In this document: piece after piece, positions 1 through 4,752 of the stretch | Layout: each line of letters starts with the position of its first letter | Numbering within the stretch: the stretch's first letter is position 1 | Notes under the pieces: model-generated | Database searches by the model: none | What the model was told of the DNA's origin: nothing | What the model saw: the letters and a program-made list of their open reading frames with translations, nothing else | Assembly (NCBI GenBank): GCA_021802085.1 | Contig: JAKAAZ010000163.1 | Coordinates: 1-8,076, forward strand | Source: Acidobacteriota bacterium | Lineage (GTDB): Bacteria > Acidobacteriota > Terriglobia > Terriglobales > Acidobacteriaceae | Length of the DNA stretch: 8,076 bases | Direction: 5' to 3' | Position numbers and translations under genes: made by a program

Positions 1-5
1 TGGAG

Positions 6-998
6 ATGAATCCCTGCGAAGCCAATGCGACGGATCGGAAGCCGAAGGGCGGCTGCTGTACGCCATCAGCCGGTCGACCGCCCGCCGCGTCTTCTGCTGC
101 GGAGATCTCCGTTTCGCCTAAGCAGGTGGATGCGGACACGTGTTCCCGCATGGTCTCTCTGCCGGGCGGAACTTTTCTGATGGGTACGGATTTTGCGGAG
201 GGGTTTGCCGCGGATGGCGAAGGCCCGGTGCGCCCAGTCACGCTGCGGCCTTTCTCTATCGACCGCTCCACGGTAACCAATCGGCTTTTCCGTCATTTCG
301 TGGAAGCGACAGGCTATCGCACCGACGCGGAGCGTTACGGCTGGTCCTTCGTCTTCTGGCTGCACATCCCACGGGCAAGATTCAGTGAGATGGTAGAGGA
401 CAGAGTTCAGGCAGCCCCATGGTGGTGCAAAGTGCGCGGCGCCATGTGGAGCGCCCCCGAAGGACCGGGATCGAACATATCGAAACGCGACGATCATCCT
501 GTCGTCCACGTTTCCTGGAACGACGCCGTCGCCTTCACCCAATGGTCCGGGCAGCGCCTACCCACAGAAGCAGAGTGGGAGTATGCCGCGCGCGGCGGAC
601 TGGAGCAAAAACTGTATCCGTGGGGAGACAAACTGCGGCCGAACGGAGAACATCGCTGCAACATCTGGCAGGGGGATTTCCCAAATCACGATACTGCGGA
701 AGATGGCTATTCCGGGACTTGTCCTGTCACTGCGTTCCCGCCGAATGGCTATGGGCTCTATTCGATGACCGGTAATGCATGGGAACTATGCGCCGACTGG
801 TTTAGCGCGGACTTTCATAGGACAGCTGGCCGCGACAATCCCACTGGACCGCCCAGCGGTACCGCGCGTGTCATCAAAGGCGGGTCGTTTCTCTGCCACA
901 AATCCTACTGCAATCGCTATCGCGTCGCAGCCCGAACCTCGAATACCCCGGACAGTTCCACTTCCCACATGAGCTTCCGCTGCGCACTCTCAGATTGA
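6..998 (+). CDS. Formylglycine-generating enzyme (FGE/SUMF1 family)
   Basis: Predicted to oxidise the active-site cysteine of sulfatases (CxPxR-type motif) to C-alpha-formylglycine, using O2 and copper. The 330-residue protein is one FGE-sulfatase domain from about residue 49 (MVSLPGGTFLMGTD) to the C-terminus, with family motifs HVSWNDAV (168-175), RLPTEAEWEY (184-193), FPPNGYGLYSMTGNAWE (244-260) and NTPDSS (313-318). Cys297 and Cys302 align with human FGE Cys336 and Cys341, the copper-binding catalytic pair, so it should be active. Human disulfide cysteines 218, 235 and 346 are replaced by Thr178, Ala195 and Val307; Cys326 matches Cys365. Extra cysteines lie at 141, 218, 239 and 262. The N-terminus has a Cys-Cys pair (17-18) and no signal peptide, so a cytoplasmic location is likely. 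The start is uncertain: GGAG directly abuts the ATG with no spacer, and upstream sequence is missing. No sulfatase is present in the window. Confidence 0.9.
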   Translation: MNPCEANATDRKPKGGCCTPSAGRPPAASSAAEISVSPKQVDADTCSRMVSLPGGTFLMGTDFAEGFAADGEGPVRPVTLRPFSIDRSTVTNRLFRHFVEATGYRTDAERYGWSFVFWLHIPRARFSEMVEDRVQAAPWWCKVRGAMWSAPEGPGSNISKRDDHPVVHVSWNDAVAFTQWSGQRLPTEAEWEYAARGGLEQKLYPWGDKLRPNGEHRCNIWQGDFPNHDTAEDGYSGTCPVTAFPPNGYGLYSMTGNAWELCADWFSADFHRTAGRDNPTGPPSGTARVIKGGSFLCHKSYCNRYRVAARTSNTPDSSTSHMSFRCALSD

Positions 999-1244
999 GA
1001 GGGAACTCCGCGGCGCCACACCTGGCCGAAAGGAAGGATGGGAACCGGCAGCACGGGTGCGATACAACACTCTGCCAGCAAGAAATCGTGGCGCTCGACC
1101 TCGCTCATGCCACAAAAATTTTCCGCCTGAAAGCAATCGGGCGCAGAAACAGTTCTGAACTGTTACTCTGCGCCCCAGCAGCATCGGCTCTCATCTATCT
1201 CGCCGCTTTGCTGCGGATTGCCCTGATCCCTGCTTTCCCAGTCG
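999..1244. other. Non-coding gap between FGE gene and HU gene
   Basis: These 246 bases separate two genes whose 3' ends face each other. I see no credible gene: short frames crossing it lack family features and ribosome binding sites. The only strong structure is the hairpin at 1139-1175, annotated separately. No T-run follows the FGE stop codon, so no clear terminator for the FGE gene is visible. Confidence 0.6.
1139..1175 (-). terminator. Long near-perfect hairpin, probable HU gene terminator
   Basis: Outer arms GGGCGCAGA (1139-1147) and TCTGCGCCC (1167-1175) pair perfectly. Inside them AACAGTTC (1148-1155) pairs with GAACTGTT (1157-1164) around a single central T. The only imperfection is an unpaired AC at 1165-1166. 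It lies about 70 bases beyond the HU stop codon. Read in the HU direction it is followed by GATTGCTTTC, which is only mildly T-rich; in the FGE direction nothing T-rich follows. It is therefore best explained as a terminator or 3'-end stabiliser for HU, but a palindromic protein-binding site or a repeat-family member is possible. Confidence 0.5.
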
Positions 1245-1541
1245 TTACTTCCTTACGGGCGCAATCGCATCCTTGGCGGCTTTGGCCACGCGGAACTTGA
1301 CCACGGTCTTGGCCTTGATCTTGATGGCTTCTCCAGTCTGCGGATTGCGGCCCATGCGGGCTTTCCGTTCCGCCTTCACCAGACGGCCCAGGCCTGGAAT
1401 GACGAAGACGCCCACTTTCTTGGTTTCCTTCACTGCGGTTTCCGCCAGCGTATCCAGAAAGCCTGCTACCTGCTTGTTGGTCAATTCGAGTTTCTCGGCG
1501 AGATGCCGAACGAGTGCTGTTTTGGTCATACCTGCTGCCAT
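1245..1541 (-). CDS. HU/IHF-family nucleoid DNA-binding protein
   Basis: A 98-residue histone-like protein of the usual HU length (about 90), with a slight N-terminal extension. HU dimers bind DNA without strong sequence specificity, bend it and help organise the nucleoid. The N-terminal helices (about 6-41) are followed by the beta-arm region. The family signature GRNPQTGEAI sits at residues 64-73, and Pro67 matches the proline that intercalates into DNA at the arm tip. The C-terminus is Lys/Ala-rich. The start at Met1 rather than Met5 is chosen because AGGAGG (complement of 1552-1557) lies 10 bases upstream of Met1; spacing to Met5 would be 22. It is transcribed divergently from gatC, across a region with phased A/T tracts. 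Whether it is HU or a specialised paralogue cannot be told from the sequence alone. Confidence 0.95.
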   Translation of the reverse strand: MAAGMTKTALVRHLAEKLELTNKQVAGFLDTLAETAVKETKKVGVFVIPGLGRLVKAERKARMGRNPQTGEAIKIKAKTVVKFRVAKAAKDAIAPVRK

Positions 1542-1564
1542 AGTTTGTCTTCCTCCTGATTACA

Positions 1565-1583
1565 GCAGTGGGTCTGCCACTGC
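1565..1583 (-). promoter_or_regulatory. Inverted repeat in the HU leader
   Basis: GCAGTGG (1565-1571) and CCACTGC (1577-1583) form a perfect 7-bp inverted repeat with a 5-base spacer. It ends 7 bases upstream of the HU Shine-Dalgarno sequence and 23 bases upstream of the start codon. It could be an mRNA hairpin affecting ribosome loading, or an operator. The function is inferred from position only. Confidence 0.35.
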
Positions 1584-1720
1584 ATGTTTGTTTGACTTCC
1601 GCCGACCTCATCGCCGCCTGTCCAGCTTCGCACAGAATGCAAAAATCGACAGCATTGATGCGGATCTTAAGAAACCCTTCCGCCGTTTACCTTGCGGCAT
1701 TCCGCAGGATTTGTCAATGG

Positions 1721-1797
1721 AAAACAGCGCATTTCCACAGGTTTTCTTCGGTTTTTGTAGGTTTTCTTGGGAAATTGGCCGATTTCATCCGGTTTTC
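1721..1797. promoter_or_regulatory. Helically phased A/T-tract array (probable curved DNA)
   Basis: Eight short A/T tracts occur at near-constant spacing: AAAA 1721-1724, ATTT 1731-1734, TTTT 1742-1745, TTTTT 1752-1756, TTTT 1762-1765, AAATT 1772-1776, ATTT 1782-1785 and TTTT 1793-1796. Their centres are 9.5 to 11 bases apart, averaging about 10.3, close to the helical repeat. Four of them sit in GGTTTTC or GGTTTTT units starting at 1740, 1750, 1760 and 1791. Phased A-tracts are known to curve DNA. Here they lie 180-256 bases upstream of the HU start and 178-254 bases upstream of the gatC start, so they could bind HU or shape both promoters. Confidence 0.5.
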
Positions 1798-1929
1798 GCC
1801 CGACATGCTCCTAAAACCCGCTTGGATACGAGCCTTCCCCGCGCCTGCGAAGTAGACAGATTCTACCGCGTTTCCTTCGGAGGAAAACTAATCCTCCATT
1901 CAAAAAGCAGTGTCACAGATGGTTCTCGT

Positions 1930-1935
1930 TATACT
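1930..1935 (+). promoter_or_regulatory. Possible -10 box for the gatC cluster
   Basis: TATACT matches the sigma-70 -10 consensus at five of six positions and would place the transcript start near 1942, about 33 bases before the gatC start codon. No good -35 hexamer lies 16-18 bases upstream, so this is weak evidence on its own. Confidence 0.3.
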
Positions 1936-1974
1936 AGCGGAAGTGATTCCACTCGAAAAGGATCGAGAAAAAGA

Positions 1975-2367
1975 ATGCACTCCAACATTCAGAATGCAAA
2001 TCCATCTGCCCATCCTATGCCGCCGGAGCCTGTGCCGTTGGAGCAGGTCCTGCGAGTAGCCGAACTGGCGCAGTTGGAATTGACTCTCGACGAACAACGG
2101 GAGATGCTGCGCGATCTGAATGCCATTCTCGGTCACGTTGCGCAGTTGAATGAACTCGACACCCGAGACGTTCCGGCGATGACGCAGGTGAATGCCACGG
2201 TGCACGCCGATGCTAACGTCGCTTCTGAATCTCAAGGCAGCATCGATTCCGGTAACGTGCTGCGCGAAGATGCGCCTCGCCCTTCGCTTGATCGTGGTCG
2301 CGTCATGGCCGCCGCGCCGGAAAGCGACGGCACGTATTTCAAAGTCCCCAAGGTGATTGAACGTTGA
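1975..2367 (+). CDS. gatC: Asp-tRNA(Asn)/Glu-tRNA(Gln) amidotransferase subunit C
   Basis: GatC is the small subunit of the GatCAB complex, which converts misacylated Glu-tRNA(Gln) and/or Asp-tRNA(Asn) to the amidated forms; it wraps around GatA and stabilises its contact with GatB. The family pattern is clear: LEQVLRVAELAQLEL (22-36), LNAILGHVAQLNELDT (48-63), NVLREDAPRPSL (94-105) and the C-terminal FKVPKVIE (122-129). At 130 residues it is longer than the usual 95-100, because of about 20 extra N-terminal residues and an insert at about 73-93 between the two conserved halves. The start at 1975 is supported by AAAGGA (1957-1962), 12 bases upstream. An alternative ATG at 2017 has no ribosome binding site, and the frame's upstream extension overlaps the HU gene antisense. 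It is followed after 78 bases by gatA. Confidence 0.9.
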   Translation: MHSNIQNANPSAHPMPPEPVPLEQVLRVAELAQLELTLDEQREMLRDLNAILGHVAQLNELDTRDVPAMTQVNATVHADANVASESQGSIDSGNVLREDAPRPSLDRGRVMAAAPESDGTYFKVPKVIER

Positions 2368-2388
2368 GGTCTGTCGGTGGGCTGCGCC

Positions 2389-2412
2389 GCACATGGATCT
2401 GCACATGGATCT
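2389..2412 (+). repeat. Exact tandem duplication of 12 bp between gatC and gatA
   Basis: GCACATGGATCT occurs twice back to back, at 2389-2400 and 2401-2412, inside the 78-base gatC-gatA gap. Each copy carries an ATG with no nearby Shine-Dalgarno sequence. It looks like a small slippage duplication. Confidence 0.8.
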
Positions 2413-2445
2413 TTTGTAACTGACACAGTTTCGTAAGGGAAAAGC

Positions 2446-3930
2446 ATGGCAGAATTGAAGTCCGATTCCATCACGGCCCCGCATACTGCTCCACTAACCA
2501 TCCGGGCTGCCCGTCAGGCGATTACGAATGGGGAAACCAGCGCCGTCGCCCTGGCCGATTCGTACTACGCCACCATCGCAGCGGAAGATCCAAAAATCCA
2601 CGCATGGCTCGCCCTAAGCCGCGAGCGCGCGGCAGCGCAGGCGCATCGTATTGACGACTTGGCCAGGTCAGGCGAACTGGCCAGTCAAGGCGAGACCTTG
2701 CCGCTGGCCGGCGTTCCCATCGGCATTAAAGACGTCCTGGTCATGCAGGGCGCGCCCGCCACGGCAGGCTCAAAGATTCTGGAAGGCTACCGTCCGCCTT
2801 ACGATGCCACTGCGGTGGCAAGGCTCGCGGCCGCGGGCGCGGTGCTGCTCGGCAAATTGAACTGCGACGAATTCGCCATGGGCTCCTCCAACGAAAATTC
2901 CGCCTACGGCCCGGTACACAATCCGCGCGCTCTCGACCGCGTTCCCGGCGGCTCCAGCGGCGGGTCGGCGGCTGCGGTTGCCGCCAACATGGCCGTGGCC
3001 ACCCTCGGCACGGATACCGGTGGTTCCATCCGTCAGCCCGCATCTTTCTGCGGCGTGGTCGGCCTGCTGCCAACCTACGGCCGCGTCTCGCGCTACGGTC
3101 TGATTGCCTTCGCGTCTTCGCTCGACCGCGTCGGTCCCTTCACTCACACCGTCGAAGATGCGGCCATTCTGCTTGGCGTGCTGGCGGGTCCTGATCCCAT
3201 GGACGCGACCAGCGCGCAGCAGCCTGTCCCGGATTATGCCGCCGCGCTCGAAGCGCCAGTGAAAGGCCTTCGCATTGGCGTTCCCGACGAGTACTTCGCC
3301 GAGGGCCTGGATGCGGAGATCCGCGCCGCTGTCGAGAAGACCGCCGATGCGCTTCGCGCCGCCGGCTGCACCCTGCATAAAGTTTCTCTGCCGCACACTC
3401 TCTACGCAGTGGCCACCTATTATGTGCTGGCGACGGCGGAGGCCAGCTCGAACCTCGCGCGTTTTGATGGCGTGCGGTATGGCTTGCGCGCAGACGAAGC
3501 AACTTCGCTCAGCAGCATGTATCGCAAAACCCGCGACCAGGGATTCGGCAAGGAAGTCAAACGCCGCATTCTGCTCGGCACCTACGTGTTGAGCGCGGGA
3601 TACTATGACGCATACTATCGCAAGGCGCAGCAGGTACGCGCGCTGCTGACGCGCGATTTTCTTGACGCCTTCTCTCACGTCGATGCGATCCTGACCCCGA
3701 CCACTCCGAGCCGGGCGTTTCGGCTGGGAGAAAAAACCGACGACCCGCTGGCCATGTATCTTGCCGACATTTACACGGTCACCGCCAATCTCGCGGGCAT
3801 CTGCGGCATCTCCGTTCCCTGTGGCAACTCGGCAGAAGGTTTGCCGATTGGCGCGCAAATTCTCGGCAAACATTTCGACGAAGCCACCATCCTTCGCCTC
3901 GCCCACGCCGTGGAGCAGTCGCAGCGATGA
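2446..3930 (+). CDS. gatA: Asp-tRNA(Asn)/Glu-tRNA(Gln) amidotransferase subunit A
   Basis: GatA is the glutaminase subunit of GatCAB: it releases ammonia from glutamine and passes it to GatB for tRNA-bound Glu or Asp amidation. The 494-residue protein has the family's usual length and a full amidase-signature core. Motifs are LAGVPIGIKDVL (87-98), LGKLNCDEFAMGSSNENSA (135-153), GGSSGGSAAAVA (168-179) and GTDTGGSIRQPASFCG (188-203). The catalytic triad is Lys95, Ser170 and Ser194, with the same 75 and 24 residue spacings as Lys79, Ser154 and Ser178 of Staphylococcus aureus GatA. The start is supported by AAGGGA (2435-2440), 5 bases upstream. Its stop overlaps the pyrF start by four bases (ATGA). 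The partner gatB is not in the window, and the sequence does not say whether the complex serves Asn, Gln or both. Confidence 0.97.
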   Translation: MAELKSDSITAPHTAPLTIRAARQAITNGETSAVALADSYYATIAAEDPKIHAWLALSRERAAAQAHRIDDLARSGELASQGETLPLAGVPIGIKDVLVMQGAPATAGSKILEGYRPPYDATAVARLAAAGAVLLGKLNCDEFAMGSSNENSAYGPVHNPRALDRVPGGSSGGSAAAVAANMAVATLGTDTGGSIRQPASFCGVVGLLPTYGRVSRYGLIAFASSLDRVGPFTHTVEDAAILLGVLAGPDPMDATSAQQPVPDYAAALEAPVKGLRIGVPDEYFAEGLDAEIRAAVEKTADALRAAGCTLHKVSLPHTLYAVATYYVLATAEASSNLARFDGVRYGLRADEATSLSSMYRKTRDQGFGKEVKRRILLGTYVLSAGYYDAYYRKAQQVRALLTRDFLDAFSHVDAILTPTTPSRAFRLGEKTDDPLAMYLADIYTVTANLAGICGISVPCGNSAEGLPIGAQILGKHFDEATILRLAHAVEQSQR

Positions 3931-4676
3931 AAGACAATTCCAGAGAGCGAATACATTCTGCGGCGAAAGATCGTCTCGCCCAGGATCGCTTGATCGTTGC
4001 GCTCGATGTTCCCACCGCAGCGCAAGCCAGAGAACTCGCCTCACAACTCAGCGGGATTTGTCGCTGGATAAAAGTTGGCCTTGAGCTGTATCTCGCCGCG
4101 GGCACCGCGATCGTCGAAGAACTCGCCACGCAAGGCTTCTCCATTTTTCTCGATCTCAAATTTCATGACATCCCCAACACCGTCGCTGGCGCGGTTCGTT
4201 CCGCAGCTTCGATGGGCGCATCGCTGCTCACCATCCACGCCGCTGGCGGCCCCGCAATGCTCAGTGCTGCCGCGGAAGCTGCGGCTGCATCGCCCAATCC
4301 CCCGCACCTGCTTGCTGTCACCGTGTTGACCAGCATGGATCGACAGCAGCTTGCCGCCATTGGCATTGAGGTTTCACCCGCAGACCAGGTTCTTCGCCTG
4401 GCGCGGATGGCCACGGCCAGCGGTGTCCACGGTCTCGTCTGCTCTGCGGAAGAAGTTCGGCTACTGCGTCAGGAATTAGGCGCTGCCATGCAGTTGGTTG
4501 TTCCCGGCATTCGCCCGGCGGGCGCGGAAGTTGGCGATCAGAAACGAATTGCAACTCCGTCAGTTGCAATTCGCGATGGCGCCAGCAATCTAGTCGTCGG
4601 CAGGCCAATTACCAGGGCCGGCAATCCCGCGCAGGCCGCGCAAGCCATCCTCGACGAAATTGCCGGCGCGCTCTAG
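3927..4676 (+). CDS. pyrF: Orotidine-5'-phosphate decarboxylase
   Basis: Catalyses the last step of de novo UMP synthesis, decarboxylation of orotidine 5'-phosphate, in the cytoplasm. The 249-residue protein shows the bacterial PyrF plan: RLIVALDVP (21-29, Asp27), WIKVGLELY (47-55, Lys49), the catalytic DLKFHDIPNTV (76-86, with Asp76, Lys78 and Asp81), VPGIRP near the C-terminal third, and LVVGRPIT where Gly225-Arg226 bind the phosphate. All key residues are present. The about 20-residue N-terminal stretch before RLIVALD is longer than in many PyrF proteins. The ATG overlaps the gatA stop (ATGA at 3927-3930), so translation is probably coupled to gatA. A perfect 12-bp inverted repeat lies inside the coding sequence at 4545-4573. 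It converges on the GH3 gene with 76 bases between them. Confidence 0.97.
   Translation: MKDNSRERIHSAAKDRLAQDRLIVALDVPTAAQARELASQLSGICRWIKVGLELYLAAGTAIVEELATQGFSIFLDLKFHDIPNTVAGAVRSAASMGASLLTIHAAGGPAMLSAAAEAAAASPNPPHLLAVTVLTSMDRQQLAAIGIEVSPADQVLRLARMATASGVHGLVCSAEEVRLLRQELGAAMQLVVPGIRPAGAEVGDQKRIATPSVAIRDGASNLVVGRPITRAGNPAQAAQAILDEIAGAL
4545..4573. repeat. Perfect 12-bp hairpin inside pyrF
   Basis: CGAATTGCAACT (4545-4556) and AGTTGCAATTCG (4562-4573) are perfect reverse complements around the 5-base loop CCGTC. The arms encode the RIAT and VAIR parts of the segment just before the phosphate-binding GR motif. No T-run follows on the + strand, so it does not look like a simple intrinsic terminator. 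A stable mRNA hairpin or a protein-binding palindrome are the alternatives. Confidence 0.75.
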
Positions 4677-4752
4677 CCTGCCGCGCAGTTCTTCGCTCTT
4701 GGCAATCGCGCCGCGCCAGCAAATTCCCGCCTGATCGCATCGCGTCTCCGTA

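Larger units (their letters stand above)
1542..1974. other. Divergent control region between HU gene and gatC
   Basis: This 433-base region must carry promoters for both flanking genes. It contains the HU ribosome binding site (1552-1557), an inverted repeat in the HU leader (1565-1583), a phased A/T-tract array (1721-1797), a small inverted repeat TTTCCT/AGGAAA (1871-1876 and 1881-1886) and a possible gatC -10 box (1930-1935). The gatC frame happens to be open across the whole region, but its translation here resembles no GatC and has no supported start. I could not identify a convincing HU promoter. Confidence 0.6.

Noticed and set aside
1693..1706. Small inverted repeat TGCGG-CATT-CCGCA
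   Set aside because: A 5-bp stem is easily explained by chance in GC-rich DNA and has no telling position.
1568..1855. 95-residue frame in the HU-gatC intergenic region
   Set aside because: It has no recognisable domain and no ribosome binding site, and its Phe-rich stretch is simply the T-tract array read as codons.
1273..1974. Open frame extending gatC upstream by about 234 codons
   Set aside because: It runs antisense through the HU gene and the A/T-tract region, has no GatC-like or other recognisable sequence, and no supported start. The good GatC match begins after 1975.
2770..4044. 424-residue frame antisense to gatA
   Set aside because: It lies opposite a clear, full-length gatA; long antisense frames are expected in GC-rich coding DNA. 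No family motifs are visible.
4677..4752. Shared terminator between convergent pyrF and GH3 genes
   Set aside because: Only short GC-rich complementary words are present, with no compact stem followed by a T-run, so I do not call one.
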